The position numbers and the translations under genes are program-made. The notes beneath the pieces were generated by a model that did no database searches, was not told the origin of the DNA, and saw nothing but the letters and a program-made list of their open reading frames with translations. A stretch of 10,292 bases of DNA. It comes from an uncultured Clostridia bacterium. GTDB taxonomy: Bacteria > Bacillota > Clostridia > Christensenellales > Aristaeellaceae. The first letter of the stretch is position 1. Each line of letters starts with the position of its first letter. The stretch covers positions 1 to 10,292 of the forward strand of contig CAKTZR010000032.1 in NCBI GenBank assembly GCA_934636105.1, given 5' to 3'. Shown here piece by piece: positions 1-7,518 of this stretch.

Positions 1-582
1 AAGGCCAGTTGGGTCAGCTTCTTCCAATGGCTCCGTGGACGCGGTTTGGACGGAGTGAAACTCATTGTTGGTGACAAATGCATGGGAATGCTGGAGGCAG
101 TGGGAGAAGTGTTTCCAGACGCCAAATACCAGCGCTGCGTTGTCCATTTCTACTGCAATATTTTCTCTGTCGTTCCCAAATCCAAGGTCAAAATTGTGGC
201 GAAAATGCTTAAGGCGATCCATGCACAGGAGAACAAGAATGCCTCTCGTGAAAAAGCAAAGGCAGTAGTTGCCGAGTTGAAAGCAATGAAGCTGAAAGAA
301 GCAGCGAAGAAAGTGGAGGATGGCATCGAAGAAACGCTGACCTACTGCGACTTCCCAAGCGAGCATTGGACACGTATCCGCACAAACAATGTGATCGAAC
401 GGCTGAACCGAGAGATCCGCCGTAGGACTCGCGTGGTGGGGACTTTCCCAGACGGGAACTCTGCTCTGATGCTGGTCTGCGCGAGGCTGCGCCATGTAGC
501 GGGAACTCAGTGGGGCAACAAGAAATACATGAACATGAAGCACTTAGAGGCGGCTTTGAACGACGTCTCTATTGCCGGCTAA
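1..582 (+). CDS. IS256-family (Mutator-type) transposase, C-terminal part
   Basis: DDE transposase that cuts and joins the ends of its own insertion sequence. The reading frame is open from the first base of the window, so the gene begins upstream and only about 193 C-terminal residues are seen. Family features visible: the block KLIVGDKCMGMLEAV followed by VFPDAKYQRCVVHF is the conserved region around the second catalytic Asp (the D of GDKC). The block NNVIERLNREIRRRTRVVGTFPD contains the catalytic Glu (the E of VIERLN) and is highly characteristic of the family. The gene ends in TAA just before the right end of the element, as expected. Its base composition is less GC-rich than the host genes to the right, fitting an acquired element. 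Whether the copy is intact cannot be judged because its N-terminal half lies outside the window. Confidence 0.95.
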   Translation, partial: KASWVSFFQWLRGRGLDGVKLIVGDKCMGMLEAVGEVFPDAKYQRCVVHFYCNIFSVVPKSKVKIVAKMLKAIHAQENKNASREKAKAVVAELKAMKLKEAAKKVEDGIEETLTYCDFPSEHWTRIRTNNVIERLNREIRRRTRVVGTFPDGNSALMLVCARLRHVAGTQWGNKKYMNMKHLEAALNDVSIAG

Positions 583-601
583 CTTCATTCAGCCGGAGTC
601 T

Positions 602-637
602 GCAAATAAATTTGCGCATAATTCTTGACAGTACCCC
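602..637. repeat. Right terminal region of the IS, with subterminal palindrome
   Basis: A 14-bp palindrome, GCAAAT-AA-ATTTGC (602-615), sits directly inside the presumed terminal inverted repeat (616-637, ending in GTACCCC). It follows the transposase stop codon by 20 bp. Such subterminal structure is a plausible transposase-binding site. Assignment as the right inverted repeat is inferred from position, because the left end is not available for comparison. Confidence 0.6.
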
Positions 638-785
638 ATTGGGCAGCTGGTGATTACATGGTATTATTCAGATGATAAAACATCTATTGACCTGGATGCA
701 TTAACAGAAATTACAGAAACATCTGAATCTAACACGGTAGATAGGGGTTCGACATTGCTACAGTCAGCTCCACAATTTGCGGGCA
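638..785. other. AT-rich spacer between the IS and the GNAT pseudogene
   Basis: About 150 bp of lower-GC sequence with no recognised gene. A rightward frame is open here from about 638 and encodes ITWYYSDDKTSIDLDALTE and more, which could be the remnant of a gene cut by the IS. It then runs on antisense to the GNAT gene with no sensible protein, and I do not recognise it. I see no clear terminator for the leftward operon in this stretch. Confidence 0.4.
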
Positions 786-1387
786 TTATTTATTCGCGTC
801 GGGATATTTTATCATGTCGTACAGCTTGCCATGCTCGCCGAAGTCCCTCGTCCCGGCAAGCTCCATGCCGAGATGGATATATCTGTCGCACTTCGACTTG
901 GCGTCAGTTTCGAGTATCACCGGCACATTGAGCCGGTTGCCCTCGGCGAAAGCCATGTCCATCACACGGCGCATATAGCCCTGCCCCTGATACGCCTCGC
1001 GCACGCACACGAGCCCCACGAAGATGGCTTCTTCTCCTTATCGAGGCGGTCTCTCAGCCCCTGCCCGCCGCCCTTTGCGGCGCGGAAGAAGCGCACAAGC
1101 TCCCTGAAGCTCATCGAGCTGAACAGCCCCTTTGCCAGCGGCAGCACCGTCTTTGCGCCGAGCTTTTCACCGGGCAGCTTGTAGGCGATGAAGCCCTCGC
1201 CGCGCTCGCTCGTCGTGTGCATGAACCCGCCGCTCACCATGCCGCGCACGTAGCCGCGTATATATGTCGCCGCGGCCTCCGGGCTTGAATAGAGCGACAC
1301 GAGCCCGCCCTCGCCGTGATAGTCGTAGTACCCGAAGGCGTGACCGATGTCATAGACCGCGGCTTCATCAAGTGTTGTGATCTTCAT
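786..1387 (-). pseudogene. GNAT-family N-acetyltransferase, broken by a frameshift
   Basis: Acyl-CoA-dependent N-acetyltransferase of the GNAT fold; the acceptor substrate is unknown. The ATG at 1387 is preceded by AGGGAGGAG and overlaps the TGA of the upstream membrane-protein gene (ATGA), so translation is probably coupled. The first frame gives MKITTLDEAAVYDIGHAFGY and continues to RDRLDKE near 1035. The rest of the domain continues in a different frame as EEAIFVGLVCVREAYQGQGY and RRVMDMAF, ending at TAA 786. The segment VREAYQGQGYMRRVM is the acetyl-CoA-binding motif A (Q/R-x-x-G-x-G/A). One lost purine in the run at about 1029-1038 (AAGGAGAAGAAG) explains the break; adding one G restores an unbroken protein of about 200 residues. 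As written, the first frame runs on to a stop at 962 with an unrelated tail, so motif A would be lost. A sequencing error is possible. Confidence 0.8.
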
Positions 1388-2079
1388 GCTCTGCTCCTCC
1401 CTGACCATATGGCATTTGCCAGCATCCATATCAAAAGCGCCGCGTTGCCCGACCCTTGGCTCAGTACGAAATCTGCGGTGCACACCTGCGCGCCCAGCGC
1501 GATGCGTATATCCGGGATTATCATAAAGACGATCTGCCACACGAGCATGTGGAAGATGAACATCTTCCGCGGCAGGACGGTTTTCCTCGTCAGCACCGCC
1601 CACGCGCTGCAAAGGATGAGCGTGATCATCCCCGCGTAGGCGAGCAGCATCGCGGGCGCAACATAGGCGTACTTCGCCGTGATGAGCGCGGCGGTCTCCT
1701 CGCGTCCCAGCAGGGGAGCGAGTGTGCTTGTCCAGTCGGCAAAGCTGCCGATCAGCAGGTGCACCGCCGCGGCGGAGCTGAGATATATCGCGCCGCCGAT
1801 GAGCACGACGAGCCGCGTTTTGCGGTACCGCGGCAATATCTGCGTGTACGTGACGCGCACGGAGAAAAAGCCAAGCGCCATACCTGCCAGACCCGTTGCC
1901 AGCAGCAGCGGCAACCGCCACGCCTCATACGCGCCGCTGAGATATGCCTCCCGCAGGAATAGCCCGCTGTCGCCAGGGCTTGCAGGTATAACGCTCAGAA
2001 ATAGATCGCCCGCGAGCATCAGCGCCGCGCCCAGCGCGCCGAGAAGACAGTCGCGCCGGTATGTTTTCGGTAGATTCAT
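1384..2079 (-). CDS. Six-span integral membrane protein of unknown function
   Basis: Protein of 231 residues with about six hydrophobic segments. These include CLLGALGAALMLAGDLFLSV near the N-terminus, LPLLLATGLAGMALGFF, VVLIGGAIYLSSAAAVHLL, APAMLLAYAGMITLILCSAW, IFHMLVWQIVFMIIP, and a last short one near the C-terminus. I chose the ATG at 2079 because GAGGTG (2091-2086) lies about 8 bp upstream; the alternative GTG at 2088 sits inside that ribosome binding site. The overall pattern, with a GD motif in the first span and a loop containing IPDIRIALG, recalls clostridial membrane proteins of the DUF6796/DUF998 kind, but I cannot confirm this without a search. It is the third gene of the AraC-led operon. 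Its TGA overlaps the start of the GNAT gene, and 27 bp separate it from the preceding gene. No catalytic motif is apparent. Confidence 0.8.
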   Translation of the reverse strand: MNLPKTYRRDCLLGALGAALMLAGDLFLSVIPASPGDSGLFLREAYLSGAYEAWRLPLLLATGLAGMALGFFSVRVTYTQILPRYRKTRLVVLIGGAIYLSSAAAVHLLIGSFADWTSTLAPLLGREETAALITAKYAYVAPAMLLAYAGMITLILCSAWAVLTRKTVLPRKMFIFHMLVWQIVFMIIPDIRIALGAQVCTADFVLSQGSGNAALLIWMLANAIWSGRSRA

Positions 2080-2106
2080 ATCTTGCACCTCAATAAACGC
2101 CGCGCG

Positions 2107-2586
2107 TCACCGCGTGATGAGCGCCATGATACCCGCGAGCACCGCGGCGATGATCGCAAGCCCCACCGTCCCGGCGAGCCACTTTCTGCGCCTGTCCTGC
2201 GCGTTGATGTAGGGCTTGAGATCCTCCGTGCCCGGTATCGTCCACGCCTTGGTGTGCCCGACCCACCAGTCGTCAATGAAAAAGCGGTCGATAAGGTTCA
2301 TCACGGACAGAATGACAAAAAGCTGCCAAAACCCCTGCCAGAAGCCCTGCGCGCCGTTTACGGAATAAACGCATACCAGCACATAGATGATGTAGCACGG
2401 GAGACAGAAAACCATGAGCATGAGGCTGCTGCGCTTGATGTTCTCCGCGGTCGTCAGCCCAAGCTCTATGCACCGCTGCTGCACATCCTCATGGTACAGG
2501 TGCACCATGCCCACCGCGCCGCGGCGTATGCCCAGCGCGCACACAAAGCACAGCAGCACACCGAGACCCAGACCCTTCAATATCAT
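2107..2586 (-). CDS. Small membrane protein, unknown function
   Basis: Protein of 159 residues starting MILKGLGLGVLLCFVCALG. The ATG at 2586 lies 4 bp past the TGA of the AraC gene and has AAAGGAG about 8 bp upstream, inside the end of that gene. The frame is open further upstream, but a longer start would overlap the regulator and lacks support. Four hydrophobic stretches are visible: the N-terminal one, MLMVFCLPCYIIYVLVCVY, QLFVILSVMNLIDRFF, and GTVGLAIIAAVLAGIMAL at the C-terminus. Between the last two is a conserved-looking polar segment, FFIDDWWVGHTKAWTIPGTE, with acidic and aromatic residues. I recognise no family with confidence. Its place directly behind the AraC regulator suggests co-regulation with the next membrane protein and the GNAT gene. 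Confidence 0.75.
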   Translation of the reverse strand: MILKGLGLGVLLCFVCALGIRRGAVGMVHLYHEDVQQRCIELGLTTAENIKRSSLMLMVFCLPCYIIYVLVCVYSVNGAQGFWQGFWQLFVILSVMNLIDRFFIDDWWVGHTKAWTIPGTEDLKPYINAQDRRRKWLAGTVGLAIIAAVLAGIMALITR

Positions 2587-2590
2587 ATCT

Positions 2591-3568
2591 TCAAACTCCT
2601 TTTCTCCGCGCCAGCTTTCTGTACTCAATGGGCAGAATGCCGGTGCTTTTTTTGAATAGCTCCGCAAAGCGGCTCGATGTTGTGTAGCCTATCATCTGGG
2701 CGATCTGCCCCATGGTGAAGTCAGTGTCGATGAGCAGGTGCTCCGCCTGGCTCATGCGCCGCGCCTGAATATACTGCGTGACGGTGCAGCCGAAGTGCCG
2801 CTTGAAGCAGGTTTTCAGCTTCGTCTCGCTCATGCACGCGATGTTCGCCAGCCGCTCCAGTGGAATGTCAAAGGCGTAGTGGTCGGCGATGTACCCCGCC
2901 ACGTTTTGCAGCCCGGCCATGTCCGCCGCCGACAGCGGCCGCGTCTGCCGCTGCTCCTGCTGCTTCCATGCGTCCACGACCAGCGCGATCGCCTCCGTCA
3001 CCTTCGCCTCATAAAAGAGCGCCGCGGGCATCCCGTCCCCGCGGTAGCTCTCGACCTCGAACAGCAGCTTAGACATCGCGGGGAAATTCGCCGCGTGGTC
3101 GACGCTCTGGAACGCGACGGGCAGACTGAAATAATCGTCCGGGTACTGCTTTTTCAGAATATCCTCATAGTATGCCGGAAGTATCTCAATGCCGATCGCG
3201 TGGATGGGTATGCGCTTATATATCAGCGCGCGGTAGCGCGGCTTCCCGCCGACGATGGTCTGTATATCCCCGGCGGAGAGACGGCGGTAAGGGTTCAGCT
3301 CCTCCCCGGAAATGGAGTCATAGCGCTGTATGCTGATGCATTCCGGCAGCGCCAGATCAAGGCAAAAATCCTCGTGAAAATAAAAGTCGTGTATCTTTAT
3401 GTCAAAGAGATCCTGCTTCCCGTATACCCAGTAGTACCCGCCGCCGACAGCGGGGGCGATCTCCCAGCACTTGCCCGCGGGGCTGAACTTCTCCGGGCAG
3501 GGGATGGGTATGAAGTTGTTTTGCTCCAGCAGCGGGCTGTAATAATCATTCAGTATGTTCTTTTTCAT
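2591..3568 (-). CDS. AraC-family transcriptional regulator
   Basis: Protein of 325 residues with the usual AraC layout: an N-terminal sensing region (about 1-215) and a C-terminal double helix-turn-helix DNA-binding domain (about 220-320). The first helix-turn-helix is in LERLANIACMSETKLKTCFK (about 237-257). The second is around MGQIAQMIGYTTSSRFAELF (about 286-306), followed by the signature GILPIEYRK. The N-terminal part recalls the PchR/YbtA group of siderophore-responsive activators, in which a bound metallophore switches on a neighbouring uptake operon; this is a weak family impression. The start ATG has AAGGTG 4 bp upstream. The gene diverges from the ECF/ABC operon across 178 bp and heads its own operon, with two membrane proteins and a GNAT gene following at spacings of 4 and 27 bp and an overlap. 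It probably controls one or both operons. Confidence 0.92.
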   Translation of the reverse strand: MKKNILNDYYSPLLEQNNFIPIPCPEKFSPAGKCWEIAPAVGGGYYWVYGKQDLFDIKIHDFYFHEDFCLDLALPECISIQRYDSISGEELNPYRRLSAGDIQTIVGGKPRYRALIYKRIPIHAIGIEILPAYYEDILKKQYPDDYFSLPVAFQSVDHAANFPAMSKLLFEVESYRGDGMPAALFYEAKVTEAIALVVDAWKQQEQRQTRPLSAADMAGLQNVAGYIADHYAFDIPLERLANIACMSETKLKTCFKRHFGCTVTQYIQARRMSQAEHLLIDTDFTMGQIAQMIGYTTSSRFAELFKKSTGILPIEYRKLARRKGV

Positions 3569-3646
3569 ATTTCACCTTGCAATGATGGGACAAATCTTTG
3601 CAACGATTCGGCAAAACCGCGCGCAGAATATTGCGGCGCACACCGA

Positions 3647-3659
3647 GGTATGATACCTT
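3647..3659. promoter_or_regulatory. Perfect palindrome in the divergent promoter region
   Basis: AGGTAT-G-ATACCT is a 6-bp-arm perfect palindrome with a one-base centre, lying 79 bp from the AraC start and 88 bp from the S-component start. It contains TATGAT/TATCAT, a passable -10 on either strand, without a convincing -35 at the right distance. It could be an operator over a promoter. This is inferred from symmetry and location only. Confidence 0.4.
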
Positions 3660-3665
3660 AAATTG

Positions 3666-3685
3666 TGGTTAGTTGAATCTAACCA
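3666..3685. promoter_or_regulatory. Inverted repeat, candidate metalloregulator or AraC operator
   Basis: TGGTTAG-TTGAAT-CTAACCA has 7-bp perfect arms and a 6-bp spacer, about 60 bp upstream of the ECF S-component start. The GGTTAG...CTAACC half-sites resemble those of DtxR/IdeR-type iron or manganese repressors (TTAGGTTAG-CTAACCTAA class), although the spacing differs. A weak promoter overlaps it on the plus strand: TTGTGG 3663-3668, then AGTATA 3687-3692 at an 18-bp spacing. Binding would then block transcription of the transport operon. The AraC protein is the other candidate ligand, though AraC sites are usually direct repeats. Confidence 0.45.
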
Positions 3686-3746
3686 GAGTATAGCAAGCGA
3701 TCGACTGAATGTCAATCCGCAAATCCATAAAAAAGGAGTTTTTCTT

Positions 3747-4331
3747 ATGCAGACAGTGAATAATAAAGGGCTGACGGTCGGCATTTTTTCCGCGCTCTTT
3801 CTGGTGTTCGCGCTCATCGGCGGTATATTCTTCGCGCCCAATCCTGTGCTGACGTTTTATATGCCGGTGGGCAGCGCGCTGCTGTGCGGACCTGTGTATC
3901 TGCTGATGATGGCAAAGGTGCATAAGCGCGGCGCGGCATCCCTACTCGGCGTGCTGCTGTGCCTCGTGTGGTTTCTGACGGGTATGCACTGGGCGATGGC
4001 GCTGGGGTATCTCGTCATGTGCATCATCGCGGATGCCGTGGCGGGCGCGGGGCGGTATAAGAGCCGCCGGATGAACGCGCTCTCGTATATCCTGCTCTCC
4101 CTCGGCGGCACGGGGTCATACCTCGTGTTCTTTGCCGACCCGGACGGCTGGGCGCGGACTATGCTCTCCAACGGCACGGAGCAGAGCTATATAGACACCA
4201 TGCGCTCCACCGGGACATTGTGGATAATGGTCGTTATGCTCGCGGGGACGGTCATCGCCGCGGCGGTCAGTGCGCTCATCGGCGGCGGAATGCTGAAAAA
4301 GCAGTTTGAAAAGGCCGGGCTCACGAAATGA
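3747..4331 (+). CDS. ECF transporter S component, MptD/Trep_Strep type
   Basis: Membrane substrate-capture subunit of an energy-coupling-factor transporter, 194 residues. The ATG at 3747 has an AAAAAGGAG ribosome binding site 8 bp upstream; the frame stays open 28 codons further but without a binding site. The N-terminus (MQTVNNKGLTVGIFSALFLV), hydrophobic runs of about six spans, the ADAVAGAGRYKSRRMNALSY segment and the C-terminal GGGMLKKQFEKAG are typical of the MptD-type putative S components found next to ABC half-transporters in Firmicutes. Substrate specificity cannot be read from the sequence. The gene ends in an ATGA overlap with the T component, so subunit stoichiometry may be set by translational coupling. 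It is the first gene of the five-gene operon. Confidence 0.85.
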   Translation: MQTVNNKGLTVGIFSALFLVFALIGGIFFAPNPVLTFYMPVGSALLCGPVYLLMMAKVHKRGAASLLGVLLCLVWFLTGMHWAMALGYLVMCIIADAVAGAGRYKSRRMNALSYILLSLGGTGSYLVFFADPDGWARTMLSNGTEQSYIDTMRSTGTLWIMVVMLAGTVIAAAVSALIGGGMLKKQFEKAGLTK

Positions 4332-5029
4332 CGGCGGCGCACTTTGACCCGCGCACAAAGCTGGCGCTGCTGCTCATCTGCGTGCTGTGCGCCTCCCTTG
4401 CGCCGGGGCTTGGGTTTCAGATCGCGCTCGTGCTGCTGATCAGCCTCTTCGCGGCGATCTGCGGCATGCGGCGCTACGCTCTGCGCGGAGTGCTTGCCTA
4501 CGCGCTCATCTGCCTTTTCACAAGGTGGTGCATGGGCGCGCTCACCGGCACATGGCGGACGATGTTCGTGACGTTTCTGGGGCTGGTGCACAAGGTGTAC
4601 GCCTGCGGAATGCTGGCGGGCGTCGTCATCGGCACCACAAAGGTGGGGGAGTTCCTCTCCGCCATGGCGCGCCTGCGCTGTCCCAAGCGCCTGACGATCC
4701 CCATTGCCATCATGCTGCGCTATCTCCCAACGATACGCGAGGACTGGCACTTCATCAAGGACGCCATGCGGCTGCGCGATGTGTCGCCGTCGCTGTGGGG
4801 CTTTATAAAGGCGCCCGTCATGACGGTCAACTGCATATACGTCCCGCTGCTGACGGCGGCGTCGAAGGCGGCGGACGAGCTGTCGATCGCGTCCGTGACG
4901 CGCGGCATCGAAAACCCGAAGGAGCGCACCTGCCTTGTCGAAATACATATGGCGCCGCCGGACTGGGCGGCTATACTGGTGCTCGCGGCGTTTTTCGCCG
5001 CGGAGCTTGCGTACAGGGCGGTGAGCTGA
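4328..5029 (+). CDS. ecfT: ECF transporter T component (energy-coupling transmembrane protein)
   Basis: Transmembrane scaffold that links the S component to the ATPases, 233 residues. Hydrophobic spans fill about residues 15-65 and 75-105. Two cytoplasmic coupling helices follow. Their family Ala-Arg-Gly motifs appear here as AMRLRD (about 146-151, Arg150) and ASVTRG (about 188-193, Arg192); the arginines are the residues known to contact the ATPase subunits. The first motif is degenerate (L-R-D rather than A-R-G). A final span lies near the C-terminus (AAILVLAAFFAAELAY). Its ATG overlaps the S-component stop by 4 bp, and its TGA is directly followed by the ATG of the ATPase gene. The symbol is used in the generic sense. 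Confidence 0.88.
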   Translation: MTAAHFDPRTKLALLLICVLCASLAPGLGFQIALVLLISLFAAICGMRRYALRGVLAYALICLFTRWCMGALTGTWRTMFVTFLGLVHKVYACGMLAGVVIGTTKVGEFLSAMARLRCPKRLTIPIAIMLRYLPTIREDWHFIKDAMRLRDVSPSLWGFIKAPVMTVNCIYVPLLTAASKAADELSIASVTRGIENPKERTCLVEIHMAPPDWAAILVLAAFFAAELAYRAVS

Positions 5030-5752
5030 ATGATAGAGTTCAAAAACGTATCCTTTACATACCCGGACGCATCCGACTGCGGCGTGAGGAACATCACGCT
5101 TACCATACCCGACGGGCAGTGTGTGCTGCTCTGCGGGCGCAGCGGCAGCGGCAAGACAACGCTCACGCGCCTTGTCAACGGGCTCATCCCGCAGTTTTTC
5201 GCTGGGGAGCTGACAGGGGACGTGCTCCTCGACGGCGAGAGCATTTTCACCCTGCCCATGCATCGCATCGCGGAGAAGGTGGGCAGTGTGTTCCAGAATC
5301 CCCGGACGCAGTTTTTCAATGTCGACACCGACAGTGAGATCGCCTTCGGCATCGAGAACGCGGCGCTGCCGCAAAAGGAACTAAGAGCGCGCGTGGATGA
5401 TACGGCGCGGGCGCTGCATATTGAAAACCTCCTCGGCCGCAGTATCTTTGACCTCTCCGGCGGGCAGAAGCAGCGCCTCGCCGCGGCGGTGTCCACGGTG
5501 TGCGGCAAACAGCTCCTTGTGCTCGACGAGCCGACGAGCGGGCTGGACTATGACAGCATGGCGCGCCTTGCCGCGCTCGTGCGGCAGCTCGCCGACAGTG
5601 GTCGGCTTGTGTTCATCGTCACGCATGACTATGAGTTCGTCTGCCGCACGTGTACGCGCGTGCTGCATTTCGGCGACGGTACACTGCGCGATGATTTGCC
5701 TGTGACGCAGGAGAACATCCCACGGCTGAAAGCCGTTTTTGATGTGAGGTGA
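5030..5752 (+). CDS. ecfA: ECF transporter ATPase (single-domain A component)
   Basis: Soluble ATP-binding cassette protein of 240 residues that powers the ECF module. Complete motifs: Walker A GRSGSGKTT (36-44), Q-loop VFQNPRTQFF (Gln89), signature LSGGQKQR (142-149), Walker B LLVLDEP with catalytic Glu167, and switch histidine His199 in VTHD. The QNPRTQFF segment is typical of ECF ATPases. Canonical ECF modules use two ATPases (A and A') or one fused tandem protein. Here there is one gene with one domain and no second ECF-type ATPase nearby, so the protein probably works as a homodimer, or pairs with an A' encoded elsewhere. Its start abuts the T-component stop. Its TGA lies 5 bp before the ATG of the first ABC half-transporter. 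Confidence 0.92.
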   Translation: MIEFKNVSFTYPDASDCGVRNITLTIPDGQCVLLCGRSGSGKTTLTRLVNGLIPQFFAGELTGDVLLDGESIFTLPMHRIAEKVGSVFQNPRTQFFNVDTDSEIAFGIENAALPQKELRARVDDTARALHIENLLGRSIFDLSGGQKQRLAAAVSTVCGKQLLVLDEPTSGLDYDSMARLAALVRQLADSGRLVFIVTHDYEFVCRTCTRVLHFGDGTLRDDLPVTQENIPRLKAVFDVR

Positions 5753-5757
5753 AATTG

Positions 5758-7518
5758 ATGGAGAAGCAGAAAAGCACGTTCGGCTGGGTGTTCACCTTTG
5801 CCGGACAGAAAAAAACAAAATATATCGCCAGCGTCGCCCTCGCCGTGATAGGCGCGGTGTTCCAGATGCTGCCGTATTTTGTGATGGCGCGCGTCATCGC
5901 AAAGCTCATGGGCGGCGACCGGGATCTGCCCGCATATCTGATCGACTGCGCCGTGATGGCGGCGCTGTGGCTGCTGCGCGTGACGTTCCACTCGCTCTCC
6001 ACGGCGCAGTCGCATCAGGCGACGTTCGCCGTGCTGGGCAATATCCGCAAGCAGGGGCTGGAAAAGCTCTCGCGTCTGCCGCTGGGCGATGTGCAGCGGC
6101 GCGGCACGGGCGAGCTGAAAAACATCCTTGTCGAGCGCGTGGACAGCATGGAGCCGACGCTTGCCCACGTCATCCCGGAGATGAGCGGCAATGCCGCCGT
6201 GGCGCTAGCCACGCTTGTGTATCTCTTCGCGCTCGACTGGCGCATGGCGCTCGCGGCGCTCGCCACGCTGCCGCTGGGCATGGTGTTTTTTGCGCTGATG
6301 ATGGCGGGGTATGAAAAAAACTACGCCCGCACCGTCGCGGCGACGAACGCGCTCAATGACGCCGACGTCGAGTATATCGGCGGCATAGAGGTCATCAAGG
6401 TGTTCGGCAAGGCGAAAAGCAGCTATGAAAAGTTCTCCGCCGCCGCGCGCGAGTGCGCGCAGAGCTATATCGACTGGATGAACAAAAGCAATTTCTATTT
6501 CACCTTCGCCATGAACATCATGCCCGCCACACTCCTCGCCGTGCTGCCCGTGGGCGGGCTGCTCATGCGCGCGGGGACGCTCACGCCGGAGAAATTCGTG
6601 CTCATCGTGATACTCGCCATGGGGCTCATCACGCCGGTGATTGGCTGCATGAAGTTCACGGACGACCTCGCCAAGGTCGGCACGGTCGTCTCTCAGGTGA
6701 CGGACATACTCACCGCGCCCGAGCTTTCCCGCCCCGGATCGGACGCGGAGACGCCGCGCGGCAGCACGGTCGGGCTGCACGACGTTCATTTCAGCTACGG
6801 TGAGGCGGAGGTGCTGAATGGCGTTGACCTCACGTTCCGCGAGGGGACGGTCAACGCCCTTGTCGGACCCTCCGGCAGCGGCAAATCCACCATTGCAAAG
6901 CTCATCGCCTCGTTCTGGGACGTGACCGGCGGCAGCATCACCGTCGGCGGTGCGGATATACGCCGCCTCTCCGCTGAGCACTGCCACCGGCTCATTGCCT
7001 ACGTCTCGCAGGATAATTTCCTCTTCGATACTACCGTCCGCGAGAATATCCGCATGGGCAGACCCGGCGCGACCGATGCCGAGGTCGAACAGGCGGCGCG
7101 TGACTGCGGCTGCTATGACTTCATCATGGGGCTGGAAAACGGCTTTGACACCCGCGTCGGCAGCGGCGGTGGGCATCTCTCCGGCGGTGAACGTCAGCGC
7201 GTCTCCATTGCGCGCGCCATGCTGAAAAACGCGCCCATCGTCATTTTGGATGAAGCCACGGCGTATACCGACCCCGAGAACGAGGCGGTGATACAGGAGA
7301 GCGTGGCGCGCCTTGTCCGCGGGAAAACGCTCATCGTCATTGCCCACCGCCTCTCCACTGTTGCCGACGCGGATCAGATCGCCGTTGTGAACGACGGGCG
7401 GATAGAGGCCGCCGGCACGCACGCCGAACTGCTCTCATCCTGCCCGCTGTACCGTCGGCTTTGGGACGCGCACATTTCGTCCCGCGACACCGCGGAAGGA
7501 GTCGTTATCCATGCTTGA
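5758..7518 (+). CDS. ABC half-transporter, permease fused to ATPase (first of pair)
   Basis: Exporter-fold half-transporter of 586 residues: an N-terminal membrane domain (about 15-310) and a C-terminal ATPase (about 335-575). Motifs are complete: Walker A GPSGSGKST (370-378), Q-loop in YVSQDN, signature LSGGERQR (474-481), Walker B IVILDEAT with Glu499, and His530 in IAHRL. The ATG at 5758 is chosen over the in-frame GTG at 5749, because GAGGTG (5745-5750) then lies 7 bp upstream and acts as the ribosome binding site. The last 8 bp overlap the next gene. Two consecutive half-transporters almost certainly form a heterodimer. The fold alone suggests export, but YbtP/YbtQ and IrtA/IrtB have it and import siderophores, so direction is open. 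Both ATPase sites look catalytically complete. Confidence 0.93.
   Translation: MEKQKSTFGWVFTFAGQKKTKYIASVALAVIGAVFQMLPYFVMARVIAKLMGGDRDLPAYLIDCAVMAALWLLRVTFHSLSTAQSHQATFAVLGNIRKQGLEKLSRLPLGDVQRRGTGELKNILVERVDSMEPTLAHVIPEMSGNAAVALATLVYLFALDWRMALAALATLPLGMVFFALMMAGYEKNYARTVAATNALNDADVEYIGGIEVIKVFGKAKSSYEKFSAAARECAQSYIDWMNKSNFYFTFAMNIMPATLLAVLPVGGLLMRAGTLTPEKFVLIVILAMGLITPVIGCMKFTDDLAKVGTVVSQVTDILTAPELSRPGSDAETPRGSTVGLHDVHFSYGEAEVLNGVDLTFREGTVNALVGPSGSGKSTIAKLIASFWDVTGGSITVGGADIRRLSAEHCHRLIAYVSQDNFLFDTTVRENIRMGRPGATDAEVEQAARDCGCYDFIMGLENGFDTRVGSGGGHLSGGERQRVSIARAMLKNAPIVILDEATAYTDPENEAVIQESVARLVRGKTLIVIAHRLSTVADADQIAVVNDGRIEAAGTHAELLSSCPLYRRLWDAHISSRDTAEGVVIHA

Larger units (their letters stand above)
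1..637 (+). mobile_element. IS256-family insertion sequence, right-hand portion
   Basis: The element consists of the transposase gene plus about 55 bp of non-coding right end. The boundary is placed near 635-637, after TTCTTGACAGTACCCC. This reads on the other strand as GGGGTACTGTCAAGAA, which resembles the terminal inverted repeats of related clostridial elements. The left end is outside the window, so neither the inverted repeat pairing nor the 8-9 bp target duplication typical of the family can be confirmed. If correct, the duplicated target should begin at about 638 (ATTGGGCAG). The element lies downstream of the leftward GNAT gene and does not interrupt any gene I recognise. Confidence 0.8.

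Noticed and set aside
650..931. Rightward 93-codon frame next to the IS
   Set aside because: After about 785 it runs antisense to the GNAT coding sequence. The first 45 codons could be a gene remnant, but I do not recognise it.
962..1921. Leftward 319-codon frame joining the membrane-protein shadow to the GNAT N-terminus
   Set aside because: Only its part from 1387 down to about 1035 is real (the GNAT N-terminal half). The upstream part is a shadow of the membrane-protein gene, and the part after about 1035 is out of frame.
2738..3661. Rightward open frame of 307 codons opposite the AraC gene
   Set aside because: The leftward frame has an unmistakable AraC DNA-binding domain; the rightward product has no known features.
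4187..5374. Long leftward open frame of 395 codons opposite the ECF genes
   Set aside because: It is antisense to three genes with complete conserved motifs. Its product is rich in Arg, His and Ala, as expected from GC-rich shadow frames, and shows no known domain.
6205..7422. Long leftward open frame of 405 codons opposite the first ABC half-transporter
   Set aside because: Shadow of the sense gene, with skewed composition and no recognisable motifs.
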